A stretch of 64,000 bases of DNA from NCBI RefSeq assembly GCF_000184745.1, contig NC_014931.1, positions 3,534,001 to 3,598,000 on the forward strand, given 5' to 3'. Positions 51,079-60,713 of the stretch are shown here, one piece after another (position 1 is the first letter of the stretch; each line of letters begins with the position of its first letter). The notes below the pieces were generated by a model, which worked only from the letters and a program-made list of their open reading frames with translations, was not told where the DNA came from and searched no databases. This stretch comes from Variovorax paradoxus EPS. GTDB lineage: Bacteria > Pseudomonadota > Gammaproteobacteria > Burkholderiales > Burkholderiaceae_C. The position numbers were made by a program, and so were the translations under genes.

Positions 51079-51852
51079 TTAGCCGCGCCCGACGAAGGGC
51101 ATCTTCGTCGCCATGATCGTGTGGAACAGCACGTTGGCTTCCAGCGGCAGGTTCGCCATGTAGAGCACCGACTGGCCCACGATCTTCACGTCGATCAGCG
51201 GCTCGATCGCGAGTTCGCCATTCGCTTGTGGCACACCCGTGGCCATACGGGAAGCCAGCTCTGTCATCGCATTGCCAACGTCGACCTGGCCCACGGCGAT
51301 GTCGTACTTGCGGCCATCGAGTGACGCGGTCTTGGTCAGCCCCTCGACTGCATGCTTGGTCGCCGTATATGCAATCGAATTTGGACGCGGCGCGGTGGCC
51401 GAGATGGAACCGTTGTTGATGATGCGGCCGCCCATCGGCACCTGCGCCTTCATCGTGCGGAACGCCTGCTGGATGCAGAAGAACATGCCGGTGAGATTGA
51501 TGTCGACCACACCCTGCCACTGCGCGGGCGTCCAATCCTCGAACGGGCCCGGCGGATTGCCCACGCCGGCGTTGTTGAACAGCAGGTCGACGCGGCCGTA
51601 GCGCTCCACCGTGGCGGCGAAGAGCGACTGCACCGATTCCGCATTCGACACATCGGTCGGCACCGCGAAGGCACGCGCTCCGGCGCCCGACTCCTCGGCC
51701 ACCTGCTCCAGCGGTTCGAGGCGGCGGCCCGCAAGGACCACGCTCCATCCATCGCTCAGCAGCGCCAGCGCAGCGGCCCGGCCGATGCCGGAACCCGCGC
51801 CCGTGACGATCGCGATGCGGCCCTTGTTGTTGCTTTCAACGCTCATGCTCAA
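51079..51852 (-). CDS. Short-chain dehydrogenase/reductase (SDR) family oxidoreductase
   Basis: Classical SDR of 257 residues. The cofactor motif [13 protein letters not shown] is near 17-29, NNAGVG near 93, the catalytic Ser near 146 ([10 protein letters not shown]), and Tyr-x-x-x-Lys as YTATKHA near 162. Substrate unknown. It lies 42 bases downstream of rnr on the same strand. The start has an ATG at 51852 and another at 51846. Confidence 0.88.
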   Translation of the reverse strand: MSMSVESNNKGRIAIVTGAGSGIGRAAALALLSDGWSVVLAGRRLEPLEQVAEESGAGARAFAVPTDVSNAESVQSLFAATVERYGRVDLLFNNAGVGNPPGPFEDWTPAQWQGVVDINLTGMFFCIQQAFRTMKAQVPMGGRIINNGSISATAPRPNSIAYTATKHAVEGLTKTASLDGRKYDIAVGQVDVGNAMTELASRMATGVPQANGELAIEPLIDVKIVGQSVLYMANLPLEANVLFHTIMATKMPFVGRG

Positions 51853-51894
51853 TGTCTCCTTCTAGGCTTGTCTGTCGTACCGATTTTTGGAGGG

Positions 51895-54219
51895 TCATCC
51901 GCGGCGCGGCTTGCGCCCCTTCATCTTGTTGGCGGCCTTCTTGACCGCCGACTTGAAGGCCTGCATCGCCGACTGCGGCCCGGCGGCAACGGCAGCGGTG
52001 CTGCGCTCCACCCGCTGGTCGCTGGTGGCCGCCTCCGCCTTGTGGCGCGAACCGCGCTTGGCCGACGCCTTGACCGGCACGCCGCCAGAGGTGGCCCCCT
52101 TGTCCTTCATGGCCCGCGCCGTCAGGTCTTCGCCTTCGCGCACCAGGCGGAAGTCGATCTTGCGGCCGTCCAGGTCGACGCGGCTCACCTGCACCCGCAC
52201 CCGCGTGCCGATGGCGTAGCGGATGCCGGTGCGCTCGCCGCGCAATTCCTGGCGCATCTCGTCGAACTTGAAGTATTCGCCGCCGAGCTCGGTGATGTGC
52301 ACCAGGCCCTCGACGTACATCGCGTCGAGGGTGACAAAGATGCCGAAGGTCGTGGCCGCGCTGACCACGCCACCGTATTCCTCGCCCAGATGCTCACGCA
52401 TGTACTTGCATTTGAGCCAGGCCTCGACGTCACGGCTGGCCTCGTCGGCGCGGCGTTCGTTGGCGCTGCAATGCAGGCCCGCGGCTTCCCACGCGAGCAC
52501 TTCCTTGGTCGGCGCGATGGTCGCCTTCTGCGGCTTGTTCGTCGGCGCCTTCACGCGCGAAGCGAGGCGCTTGGCCAGCTTGGCATGCGCCTCGCCCGGC
52601 GTCGGCAACATCGGCAGCTGGTAGCGCGTCTTCGTGAGGATCGCCTTGATCACGCGGTGCACCAGCAGGTCGGGGTAGCGACGGATCGGGCTGGTGAAAT
52701 GCGTGTACGCCTCGTAGGCCAAGCCGAAGTGGCCGCTGTTGAACGGCGTGTAGATCGCCTGCTGCATCGAACGCAGCAGCATGGTGTGGATCTGCTGCGC
52801 GTCGGGACGCTCCTTGGTGGCTTCGGCAATCGCCTGGAACTCACCGGGCTTCGGATCGTCGGTGATGCTGAGGCCCACGCCCATGGCCTTCAGATAGCCG
52901 CGCAGGATTTCCTTTTTCTCCGGAGTCGGACCTTCGTGCACGCGGAACAGGCCCGGGTGCTTGCCTTCGGCGATGAAGTCGGCGCTGCAGACGTTGGCCG
53001 CGAGCATCGCTTCTTCGATGAGCCGATGCGCTTCGTTGCGCGTGCGCGGCACGATCTTCTCGATGCGACCGGCGTCGTCGCAGATGATCTGCGTCTCGGT
53101 GGTTTCGAAGTCGACCGCGCCACGCTTGCCGCGCTGCTTGAGCAGCGCCTTGTAGACGTCGGCGAGGTTCAGCAGGTCCTTGACGCGGTCCTTGCGCTTG
53201 GCGGCTTCAGGGCCGCGCGTGTTGCCGAGGATCGCGGCCACTTCGGTGTACGTGAAGCGCGCGTGGCTGAACATCACGGCCGGATAGAACTGGTAGGCGT
53301 AGATCTCGCCATCAGCGGCCACGAGCATGTCGCACACCATGCACAGGCGCTCGACCTCGGGGTTCAGCGAGCACAGGCCGTTCGAGAGCTTCTCGGGCAG
53401 CATCGGGATGACACGGCGCGGAAAGTAGACGCTGGTGGCGCGATCGTAGGCATCGATGTCGATCGAAGAGCCGGTCTGCACATAGGCGCTGACGTCGGCA
53501 ATCGCAACCAGCAATCGCCAGCCCTTGCCGCGGCCCACCTTGGCGGGCTCGCAGTACACGGCATCGTCGAAGTCGCGGGCGTCTTCGCCATCAATGGTGA
53601 CGAGCGGGATGTCGGTGAGATCGACGCGCCCCTTCTTGTCGGCGGGGCGAACCTTCTCGGGCAATGCCTTGGCGTCGGCCAGGCATTCCGCGGAAAACTC
53701 ATGCGGCACGCCGTACTTGCGCACGGCGATCTCGATCTCCATGCCGGGGTCGTCGATCTCGCCCAGCACTTCTCTCACACGGCCGACGGGTTGACCGAAC
53801 AGGGCTGGCGGCTCGGTGAGTTGCACAACGACCACCTGGCCCACCTTGGCGGGACCGGTCGCGCCCTTGGGAATCAGGACGTCCTGCCCATAGCGCTTGT
53901 CTTCAGGGGCTACGAGCCAGATTCCGCCCTCGTGCAACAGGCGGCCGATGATCGGTTGCTCGGGACGCTCGACGATCTCGACCACGCGTCCTTCGGGACG
54001 ACCGCGGCGGTCTTGGCGCACGACGCGCGCCTTGACGCGATCCTTGTGCAACACCGCGCGCATCTCGTTCGGGGGCAGGTAGATGTCTGCCTCGCCGTCA
54101 TCGCGTTGCACGAAGCCGTGACCGTCGCGATGTCCTTGAACAGTGCCTTCGAATTCGTCCAGCAAGCCGCTGGAATTGACATTATTTTTGATATGATCTC
54201 CTTCTTTCCTGAAATTCAA
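51895..54219 (-). CDS. rnr: Ribonuclease R
   Basis: 3'-5' exoribonuclease that degrades structured RNA and helps rRNA and tmRNA processing. Marks are a cold-shock-like N-terminal part (EFEGTVQGHRDGHGFVQRDD), the RNB catalytic domain with VTIDGEDARDFDDAVY near 215-230 and later PDLLVHRVIK, and an S1 domain plus a basic Lys/Arg-rich tail (about 690-774). The given start is the TTG at 54219 (774 residues), which has no ribosome site. A perfect AAGGAG (54198-54203) faces an in-frame ATC at 54192, which would give 765 residues. The protein is somewhat shorter at its N-terminus than E. coli RNase R (813). tRNA-Leu is 27 bases upstream, divergent. Confidence 0.92.
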   Translation of the reverse strand: MNFRKEGDHIKNNVNSSGLLDEFEGTVQGHRDGHGFVQRDDGEADIYLPPNEMRAVLHKDRVKARVVRQDRRGRPEGRVVEIVERPEQPIIGRLLHEGGIWLVAPEDKRYGQDVLIPKGATGPAKVGQVVVVQLTEPPALFGQPVGRVREVLGEIDDPGMEIEIAVRKYGVPHEFSAECLADAKALPEKVRPADKKGRVDLTDIPLVTIDGEDARDFDDAVYCEPAKVGRGKGWRLLVAIADVSAYVQTGSSIDIDAYDRATSVYFPRRVIPMLPEKLSNGLCSLNPEVERLCMVCDMLVAADGEIYAYQFYPAVMFSHARFTYTEVAAILGNTRGPEAAKRKDRVKDLLNLADVYKALLKQRGKRGAVDFETTETQIICDDAGRIEKIVPRTRNEAHRLIEEAMLAANVCSADFIAEGKHPGLFRVHEGPTPEKKEILRGYLKAMGVGLSITDDPKPGEFQAIAEATKERPDAQQIHTMLLRSMQQAIYTPFNSGHFGLAYEAYTHFTSPIRRYPDLLVHRVIKAILTKTRYQLPMLPTPGEAHAKLAKRLASRVKAPTNKPQKATIAPTKEVLAWEAAGLHCSANERRADEASRDVEAWLKCKYMREHLGEEYGGVVSAATTFGIFVTLDAMYVEGLVHITELGGEYFKFDEMRQELRGERTGIRYAIGTRVRVQVSRVDLDGRKIDFRLVREGEDLTARAMKDKGATSGGVPVKASAKRGSRHKAEAATSDQRVERSTAAVAAGPQSAMQAFKSAVKKAANKMKGRKPRRG
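54198..54203 (-). promoter_or_regulatory. Strong Shine-Dalgarno in front of an ATC codon in rnr
   Basis: AAGGAG on minus, followed after five bases (ATCAT) by an in-frame ATC at 54192-54190. It indicates translation may begin at ATC, a rare start codon like the ATT of infC. Confidence 0.45.
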
Positions 54220-54246
54220 AACGTACTTGCTTTTGCAGGTATGTGG

Positions 54247-54331
<85 letters not shown>

Positions 54332-54366
54332 AGTTTAAACAGACCCTCATCGGGTCTTTCGATTCA

Positions 54367-54393
54367 AGCCACCGGTCTCCGGTGGCTTTTTTC
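54367..54393 (+). terminator. Terminator after tRNA-Leu copy 1
   Basis: AGCCACCGG TCT CCGGTGGCT followed by TTTTTC. Nearly the same hairpin follows copy 2. Confidence 0.85.
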
Positions 54394-54468
54394 TTGCCCG
54401 CTCGAGTTAGAGCCGGCATCGAGCGACCCACGAATTCCTTCGTTGCTGCGAAATTGCAGCATTCGATT

Positions 54469-54477
54469 TGGTATACT
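54469..54477 (+). promoter_or_regulatory. Extended -10 promoter for tRNA-Leu copy 2
   Basis: TGGTATACT fits the extended -10 form. It lies 19 bases before the tRNA, so transcription would start near 54484. No good -35 is seen at 16-18 bases spacing. Confidence 0.5.
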
Positions 54478-54495
54478 CGTGGGCTTTCCTGAAAT

Positions 54496-54580
<85 letters not shown>

Positions 54581-54614
54581 GAGTCAAGCAGACCCCTACC
54601 AGGTCTTTCGAATG

Positions 54615-54642
54615 AAGCCACCGGCATCCGGTGGCTTTTTTC
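54615..54642 (+). terminator. Terminator after tRNA-Leu copy 2
   Basis: AGCCACCGG CAT CCGGTGGCT followed by TTTTTCTT, a close match to the hairpin after copy 1. It also separates the tRNA from convergent rimO. Confidence 0.85.
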
Positions 54643-54658
54643 TTGCCTGTTCGAATCA

Positions 54659-56065
54659 TCAAATCGGCAGCGCAATCAGGTCATGCCCTTCGGCGCCAAC
54701 GATGCGCGCGCGGGTGAACTCACCAACCTTCAGCGTCTTGCTGATCTTCTCGGGCGGCAGTAGCCGCACAGTGCCGTCGATCTCCGGTGCGTCGGCGTAG
54801 GTGCGCCCAACACCGCCCTTGCGGCCCATGCCCGGCGCGGAATCGACCAGCACCTGCATCGTTGCGCCGATGCGGCGTTGCAGCTTGGCGATCGACACGG
54901 CTTCGGCCACTTCCATGAAGCGGGCGCGCCGCGCTTCGCGCTCGGCCTCCGGCAGCATGCCGGGAATGTCGTTGGCGGTTGCACCTTCAACCGGGCTGTA
55001 AGCAAAGCAACCGGCGCGATCGATTTCGGCCTCGCGGATGAAGTCGAGCAGATGCCCGAACTCTTGCTCCGTTTCGCCAGGGAAGCCCGCGATGAAGGTG
55101 CTGCGGATCACGAGCTCCGGGCACACCTCGCGCCAACGCGCGAGCCGCTCCAGGTTCTTCTCGCCGCTCGCGGGACGCTTCATGCGTTTGAGCACATCGG
55201 GATGGCTGTGCTGCAGCGGCACGTCGAGGTACGGCAGCACTTGGCCGCTCGCCATCAAGGGGATGATTTCGTCGACGCTCGGGTACGGGTACACATAGTG
55301 CAGGCGAACCCAGGCGCCGTAAGGCTCGGCGATTTCGCCAAGCGTGCGCACCAGTTCGAGCATGCGGGTCTTGACCGGCTTGCCGTCCCAGAAACCGGTG
55401 CGGTACTTCACGTCGACGCCGTAGGCGGACGTGTCCTGACTGATCACCAGCAGTTCTTTCACGCCACCCTCGAACAGGGCCTTGGCCTCGCCGAGCACAT
55501 CACCCACCGGCCGCGACACGAGGTCGCCGCGCATCGACGGGATGATGCAGAAAGTGCAGCGGTGGTTGCAGCCTTCGCTGATCTTCAGATACGCGTAATG
55601 GCGCGGCGTCAGCTTGAGGCCGGCAATGCCGAAGGTGTTCGGCACCAGGTCGATGAACGGATCGTGCGGCTTGGGCAGGTTGGCATGCACCGCATCCATC
55701 ACCTCCTGCGTGGCATGTGGACCGGTCACGGCCAGCACGCTCGGATGCATCTGCCGCACCAGGTTGCCGCCCTGATCGCCGGTCTTGGCGCCCAGGCAGC
55801 CGGTGACGATCACGCGGCCGTTCTCGGCCAGCGCTTCACCAATGGTGTCGAGGCTTTCCTTCACGGCGTCGTCGATGAAGCCGCAGGTGTTGACGATCAC
55901 CAGATCGGCACCTTCGAAAGTCTTGGAGGTTTGGTAACCCTCAGCGCTCAGCCGGGTCAGGATCAATTCGGAATCGGTCAGTGCCTTGGGGCAGCCAAGG
56001 CTCACAAAGCCGACCTTGGGGGCGGTCGACGTGGTCGTTCGTTCGGGGGAGGCAACTTCGCTCAT
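54659..56065 (-). CDS. rimO: Ribosomal protein S12 methylthiotransferase
   Basis: Radical-SAM enzyme that methylthiolates Asp89 of ribosomal protein S12. The 468 residues show the UPF0004 domain (about 17-130, with [10 protein letters not shown]), the radical SAM cluster CNHRCTFC (CxxxCxxC near 165), and the C-terminal TRAM domain (about 395-465). It is slightly longer than E. coli RimO (441). tRNA-Leu genes are convergent; phaR is upstream. Confidence 0.96.
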   Translation of the reverse strand: MSEVASPERTTTSTAPKVGFVSLGCPKALTDSELILTRLSAEGYQTSKTFEGADLVIVNTCGFIDDAVKESLDTIGEALAENGRVIVTGCLGAKTGDQGGNLVRQMHPSVLAVTGPHATQEVMDAVHANLPKPHDPFIDLVPNTFGIAGLKLTPRHYAYLKISEGCNHRCTFCIIPSMRGDLVSRPVGDVLGEAKALFEGGVKELLVISQDTSAYGVDVKYRTGFWDGKPVKTRMLELVRTLGEIAEPYGAWVRLHYVYPYPSVDEIIPLMASGQVLPYLDVPLQHSHPDVLKRMKRPASGEKNLERLARWREVCPELVIRSTFIAGFPGETEQEFGHLLDFIREAEIDRAGCFAYSPVEGATANDIPGMLPEAEREARRARFMEVAEAVSIAKLQRRIGATMQVLVDSAPGMGRKGGVGRTYADAPEIDGTVRLLPPEKISKTLKVGEFTRARIVGAEGHDLIALPI

Positions 56066-56143
56066 ATGCCTCTATTGTCCCAGCTATCGGTGACAACCGG
56101 GCAATCATTGGGCAAGCCCCGCCTCGGTGCAGTCCGAAGGCGC

Positions 56144-56704
56144 TCAGGGGCGCTTGATGCCAAAGGCCCCCAGCACCTGTTCGGTGTTTTTCTGCATCTG
56201 CTCCTGCATCTGCAGGAAGACATTCTTCGATTGCTCGACGTAGTTGCCCATGAGGCCCTGGAGCATCGGCGACTGCATGGTCATGAATTTCGACCACATC
56301 TCGGGCGTCAGGCCCTCGGCCTTGTCGGCGAGCTGCGCTTGGACTTCAGTCATCGCCTGGATGTTCTTCTCGAGGTACGGCCCCATGTAGCCCTGCATCG
56401 CCTGACCATAGAAACGGATGATGTTGGCCAGCACCTGCTCGGTGAACATCGGCGCCCCACCCGCTTCTTCTTCCAGAATGATCTGCAGCAGGATGCTGCG
56501 CGTGAGATCGTCGCCGGTCTTGGCATCGCGCACCACAAACTGAGCGTTCTGGATGACCAGCTGCTTCACCTCGGTCAGCGTGATGTACGTGGATGTCTCG
56601 GTGTCGTAGAGCCTTCGGTTGGGGTACTTCTTGATCACACGCTGTACCGGTTTGACCCCGGACTTCTTGCTCTGCACTGCGGACTCCTTCACATGGACGC
56701 CCAT
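56144..56704 (-). CDS. phaR: Polyhydroxyalkanoate synthesis repressor PhaR
   Basis: DNA- and PHB-binding repressor of phasin genes in polyester storage. The ATG at 56704 gives 186 residues; an ATG at 56740 adds twelve. The N-terminal DNA-binding domain has KKYPNRRLYDTETSTYITL near 22-40 and LTRSILLQIILEEE near 65-78, then the PHB accumulation repeats. The C-terminal half is rich in Met and Gln and helical, which fits granule binding. A 3-hydroxybutyrate dehydrogenase gene for PHB use lies at 60714. PHB synthase genes are not in the window. Confidence 0.95.
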   Translation of the reverse strand: MGVHVKESAVQSKKSGVKPVQRVIKKYPNRRLYDTETSTYITLTEVKQLVIQNAQFVVRDAKTGDDLTRSILLQIILEEEAGGAPMFTEQVLANIIRFYGQAMQGYMGPYLEKNIQAMTEVQAQLADKAEGLTPEMWSKFMTMQSPMLQGLMGNYVEQSKNVFLQMQEQMQKNTEQVLGAFGIKRP

Positions 56705-56774
56705 GTCATCGGATGATTCTAGGGAGCGGTTTTGCTGCATCGCGACAAGGTTTACCCTGACCGCGCGTCGCACT

Positions 56775-57143
56775 TCAGCCCCGCGATGTGGCGTACTCGG
56801 CGCCGCATGCGTGGCAGGCGGCTGTTTCGGGGCGTTCTTCGGTCGCCTCGCGAAAGCGAAGCGGACTCTTGTGACCATAGACCACCCAGCATCGTGGGCA
56901 GTGCTCTTGCCCCGCGGTCGGCAGATACGCGCGGGCGCGTTGTTCGGCACGCTCCTCGGTCACCGCCACGCCTTGCCGAAGGGCTCGCGCCACTTCGCGC
57001 GCGGCCATGGTGTCGGTACGGCCGCCCGCGTGGTCGTTGATGCCGTAGACCGCACGCGCAAACTCAATGGGCGCCTGCCGCAACAATGCGGCAATGCGTG
57101 CGCCAGCATGAGCCCGATCAACCAATGTTGATCGCGTATTCAT
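56775..57143 (-). CDS. Hypothetical zinc-ribbon-like protein
   Basis: A 122-residue protein that I cannot assign. The C-terminal part holds two Cys pairs (HCPRC at 81-85 and CHAC at 110-113), which suits a zinc ribbon or rubredoxin-like knuckle. Before it is a helical, Arg/Ala-rich stretch (about 10-70). No signal peptide or helix-turn-helix is clear. The ATG at 57143 is chosen because an upstream extension would read through the tRNA-Val gene. It lies between phaR and tRNA-Val on the same strand. Confidence 0.6.
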   Translation of the reverse strand: MNTRSTLVDRAHAGARIAALLRQAPIEFARAVYGINDHAGGRTDTMAAREVARALRQGVAVTEERAEQRARAYLPTAGQEHCPRCWVVYGHKSPLRFREATEERPETAACHACGAEYATSRG

Positions 57144-57247
57144 CGAATCGCTTGTCAAGAAATTTGAGATGGGATTGCAGAGCGACCAACGTAGCACAAC
57201 AACATGGCCATGGTCTTTTTCTGCATCACCAAAAGGGACAATTGCAA

Positions 57248-57264
57248 CACCGGGGAACCCGGTG
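57248..57264 (-). terminator. Hairpin downstream of tRNA-Val
   Basis: CACCGGG TTC CCCGGTG on minus, with a T-containing tail further on (TTGCAATTGTCCCTTTT). It may end the tRNA-Val transcript. The T-tract is weak. Confidence 0.4.
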
Positions 57265-57313
57265 AAAGCTCTGTTCAACAGACCCGGTGGTTGGCCGGAA
57301 GTTGAACAGAAAT

Positions 57314-57390
57314 TGGTAGGCGCGATTGGACTCGAACCAACGACCCCCACCATGTCAAGGTGGTGCTCTAACCAGCTGAGCTACGCGCCT
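57314..57390 (-). tRNA. tRNA-Val (anticodon GAC)
   Basis: A 77-base tRNA on minus with acceptor AGGCGCG / CGCGCCT, D-arm TAGCTCAGCTGGTTAGAGCA, anticodon stem CCACC / GGTGG and loop TTGACAT (anticodon GAC), T-loop GTTCGAGTC and encoded CCA. It lies between relA and the zinc-ribbon gene. Confidence 0.96.
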
Positions 57391-57438
57391 AAGGATGTGT
57401 CCGAGAAGCAGCTATTGTAGCAGGAGAAAACACGCTTT

Positions 57439-59679
57439 TTAGCGGCGACGTGCAGATCGCACACCAACAACTGCAGTGACGATGCCGAGCACCTGCGTCA
57501 GCCGTGCCGCATCGGCGATTTCCACAGTGAACGTCATCCATGCCGTGCCCTTCACGGACTGCGTCTGCACACCGATCACGTTCATCTTTTCTCGAGCAAA
57601 CACATCGGAGATATCGCGCAGCAGGCCTTGACGGTCGGCTGCCTCGACAGCGACGTCGACCGCATACACCGGCGCATCGCCGCCCTTCTTCGTCGCGCCC
57701 CATTCGACATCGATCACACGCTCGCCATCGCGCGTGGCCATCGTGCGGAAGTTGCTGCAATCGCTGCGGTGCACGCTGACGCCATGGCCGCGCGTCACGA
57801 AGCCGCTGATGGCATCGGGCGGCGCGGGCTTGCAGCACTTGGCGAGCTGCGTCATCAGTGACGACACGCCCACCACCAGCACGCCGCCCTTGCCGGATTT
57901 CTCGCTGCCGCGCGCCTTCTTGATCTGCACGCCGTCGTCGGGGTTCGGTGCCGGCTCAGGCGGACGCAGCAGCGTCTCGATGTTGCGCAGGGAGAACTCG
58001 TCCTTGCCCACCACTTCGAACAGATGGTCCGCCGACTTGAAGCCGAGCTGCGAAGCCAGGTCCTCGAGCCGCATGGCCGTCTTGCCTTCACGCTGCAGCA
58101 GCTTCTCTACCGCTTCGCGTCCGCGTGCGACGGTCTCGTGCGTGATCTGTGCGTTGAACCATGCACGCACCTTGGCGCGCGCGCGGTGACTCGCCAGGTA
58201 ACCCAGTTCGGCGTTGAGCCAATCGCGAGACGGACCGCCTTCTTTGGCCGCAATGATCTCGACCGTCTGCCCGTTCGACAGCGGCGTATTGAGCGGCACC
58301 ATGGCGCCGTCGACGCGCGCACCGCGGCAGCGATGGCCCAGCGTGGTGTGCACCGTATAGGCAAAGTCCACCGGCGTCGCGCCCTGCGGCAACTCGACGA
58401 TGGCCGCGTCGGGCGTCAGCACATAGATGCGGTCGTCGAAAAGGCCCTGCCCTTGCAAGCCACCGGAAAGATCGCGCTCCCACGCCAGCAGCTGACGCAA
58501 CACCGCGATCTTCGCGTCGTACTCGCCGCTCGCCCAGACGCCCGCGTAGCCCTTGTGACCTGCTTCCTTGTAGGCCCAGTGCGCCGCCACGCCATGCTCG
58601 GCATGGTCGTGCATCTCTTCTGTGCGGATCTGGATCTCGATCGGCTTGCCCGGCTTGCCATCGACCAGCTCGCGCACCACCGTGTGCAGCGACTGGTAGC
58701 CGTTCGGCTTGGGCCGCGCGATGTAGTCGTCGAACTCCTCGTCGATCGGCTGGAAATGCGTGTGCACCCACGCCAGCGCCGCATAGCAGTCCTTCACGTC
58801 CGCCACCACCACACGCAGCGCGAGGATGTCGAACACCTGCGCAAAGTCCAGCGACTTGCCGCGCATCTTCTTGACGATGCTGTAGATGTTCTTGGGCCGC
58901 CCCTGCACCGTGGCGTGCACGCCCTCGGCCTGCAGTTCGCGTTCGAGTTCCGAGCGCAATTGCTCGATGTGGCCTTCACGCTCGATGCGTTTTTCGTCGA
59001 GCAGGCGCGCAATGAGCTTGTAGGTTTCAGGCTCGATGAACCGGAACGAAAGATCCTCGATCTCCCACTTCACCTGCCAGATGCCCAGGCGATTGGCCAG
59101 CGGCGCAAACACCTGCAGCGACTCGCGCGCCACGCTCTCGGGCGCCGGCTGCTTGCTGGCCGCCGCATGGCGCAAAGTCTGGAGGCGCGACGCAAGCCGC
59201 AGCATCACGACGCGCAGATCGCGCGAGAACGCCAGCAGCATCTTGCGCACGTTCTCGGTCTGCGCACCGGCGCCCTCGATGTGATGCCCCTGGGACGCCG
59301 ATCGGGCCTGCTCCTGCACGCGCACCAGCTTGGTGGTTTCGACCGCGAGCGCCGCGAAGTTGTCGCCGAACACCTTGGCGATCACCTCCTGCGGCCGGTT
59401 CAGGTGCTGGCACGAATAAACGAGGTAGCTCGCCGCCTGCATGGCCTCGGAGCCGCCCATCTTCGCGACGATGGCGGCCACCGCATCGGCATGCGCCAGG
59501 GTGTTCTCGCCGGTGTCGAGTTTTTCATCGGCGATCAGCGGTTCGGCAAATGCGCGGGCGCGCGCGAGCATGTTCTCGATCACCGGCGTGCGGTCGGCCG
59601 TTGCAGCGGACAACGGATAGTCGACCACGGCGGTATCGGACAAGGGCGCCGTCTGCAGGCTCGATGACTCGCGCTTCAC
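57439..59679 (-). CDS. relA: GTP pyrophosphokinase RelA
   Basis: Ribosome-associated (p)ppGpp synthetase of the stringent response. The 746 residues match E. coli RelA (744). The N-terminal hydrolase-like domain has lost the HD pair: where a SpoT has LHD, this protein has YSCQHLNR near 90, so it should be synthesis-only. The synthetase part has FDDYIARPKPNGYQSLHTVV near 310 and EIQIRTEEMHDHAEHG near 338. TGS (about 405-465), a zinc-finger-like and an ACT domain (about 665-740) follow. It lies downstream of an alpha/beta hydrolase gene (12 bases). Confidence 0.95.
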   Translation of the reverse strand: MKRESSSLQTAPLSDTAVVDYPLSAATADRTPVIENMLARARAFAEPLIADEKLDTGENTLAHADAVAAIVAKMGGSEAMQAASYLVYSCQHLNRPQEVIAKVFGDNFAALAVETTKLVRVQEQARSASQGHHIEGAGAQTENVRKMLLAFSRDLRVVMLRLASRLQTLRHAAASKQPAPESVARESLQVFAPLANRLGIWQVKWEIEDLSFRFIEPETYKLIARLLDEKRIEREGHIEQLRSELERELQAEGVHATVQGRPKNIYSIVKKMRGKSLDFAQVFDILALRVVVADVKDCYAALAWVHTHFQPIDEEFDDYIARPKPNGYQSLHTVVRELVDGKPGKPIEIQIRTEEMHDHAEHGVAAHWAYKEAGHKGYAGVWASGEYDAKIAVLRQLLAWERDLSGGLQGQGLFDDRIYVLTPDAAIVELPQGATPVDFAYTVHTTLGHRCRGARVDGAMVPLNTPLSNGQTVEIIAAKEGGPSRDWLNAELGYLASHRARAKVRAWFNAQITHETVARGREAVEKLLQREGKTAMRLEDLASQLGFKSADHLFEVVGKDEFSLRNIETLLRPPEPAPNPDDGVQIKKARGSEKSGKGGVLVVGVSSLMTQLAKCCKPAPPDAISGFVTRGHGVSVHRSDCSNFRTMATRDGERVIDVEWGATKKGGDAPVYAVDVAVEAADRQGLLRDISDVFAREKMNVIGVQTQSVKGTAWMTFTVEIADAARLTQVLGIVTAVVGVRSARRR

Positions 59680-59691
59680 GCTTTCACCCCA

Positions 59692-60645
59692 TCAATCGAA
59701 CAGGAAGGAAGTGACGACGGCGACTTGCGCGGGATCGATGAAGGTCGGCGCATGGCCCACACCTTCGAACTCGACCAGCGCCGCCTTCGGGCCGCGCTGC
59801 GTCATGGCTTGTGCCGTCTCGCGCGAGAGCAAGTCCGATACGGCACCGCGTGTCACCAGCGTGCGCGCGGTGATGGCGTCGTACAGGCTCCACATGATCG
59901 CGCCGCCCTGTGCCGCCGCTTCGGGTGTGATGGCGCGTAGCGCCACGGCGATGGCCGGGTCGTAGTGCAGAAGCCACTGACCATTACCTGCTCCGCTGCC
60001 GGCTTCGATCTTGGCGGCGCCATCGGCTCCGCGCTGCGAAGCAGGCACCACCATGTGCTGCGAAAGCGCGAGCCATTGCTCGGGCGTGTGCGGACCGAAG
60101 CTGGTCGAGATCGCCCACATCGCATCGGCCGCTTCCTTCACGCTGCCGTAGCGACCGCCCTGCCCCACGTACGCGGCGATTCGCTGCAGTGCGACCGGCT
60201 CGATCGTCGGGCCTACATCGTTCGCGATGAAGCGACGCACTGGCCGCGCAAGCGGCAGCTCCTTGTGACCCGCCAACACGAAGCCGATCAGCCCGCCCAT
60301 GCTGGTGCCGAAATAGTCGAGCGTGTCGATCGTCTGTTCGCGTTGCAACTGGGCAATCAGCGCCACCATGTCGGCCGCATAGACAGGCACCTGATAGAAG
60401 GCCGGATCGCGCAGCCAGTCGCTGCGCCCGCGCCCCACGACGTCGGGGCAGATCACCCGCACATCGCCACCCGCGCGCGCCACGATGGCCTGTGCCAGCA
60501 CGTCGAAGTCCCGCCCTTGCCGTGTGAGCCCGTGCACGCAGACCACGACATGCGCGCTGCGCTCGTCGCCCCATTGCCAATAGGCCATGCGATGGCCGCC
60601 CTGGGCGTCGTCGCATGCCACGTAATGAAGCGTCGGTTCGGTCAT
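59692..60645 (-). CDS. Alpha/beta hydrolase
   Basis: Alpha/beta-hydrolase fold protein of 317 residues. The nucleophile elbow is GTSMGGLIG near 118-126, the oxyanion region CVHGLTRQGRDFD near 36-48, and a PDVVGRGRSDW segment near 67. The late GHAPTF has the catalytic His. The substrate is not known. It lies 12 bases upstream of relA and is divergent from 3-hydroxybutyrate dehydrogenase by 68 bases, so ester or lactone hydrolysis linked to hydroxybutyrate is conceivable, but not shown. Confidence 0.88.
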   Translation of the reverse strand: MTEPTLHYVACDDAQGGHRMAYWQWGDERSAHVVVCVHGLTRQGRDFDVLAQAIVARAGGDVRVICPDVVGRGRSDWLRDPAFYQVPVYAADMVALIAQLQREQTIDTLDYFGTSMGGLIGFVLAGHKELPLARPVRRFIANDVGPTIEPVALQRIAAYVGQGGRYGSVKEAADAMWAISTSFGPHTPEQWLALSQHMVVPASQRGADGAAKIEAGSGAGNGQWLLHYDPAIAVALRAITPEAAAQGGAIMWSLYDAITARTLVTRGAVSDLLSRETAQAMTQRGPKAALVEFEGVGHAPTFIDPAQVAVVTSFLFD

Positions 60646-60713
60646 GAAAACGGGGAGGTCGTGGTGCGGATAATGGTCTCGTTGCATCCTAATTCATCCG
60701 GAGATTGATCTTC

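Noticed and set aside
54176..54197. TTGACA at 54176-54181 and TATGAT at 54192-54197 as promoter of tRNA-Leu copy 1
   Set aside because: The spacing is only 10 bases, far from the 16-18 needed, so they cannot form one promoter.
54878..56716. Open frame of about 610 codons on plus, opposite rimO and phaR
   Set aside because: Covers two well-supported minus genes and has no motif of its own.
57144..57353. N-terminal extension of the zinc-ribbon protein to 57353
   Set aside because: The extension would translate the tRNA-Val gene body; the ATG at 57143 is preferred.
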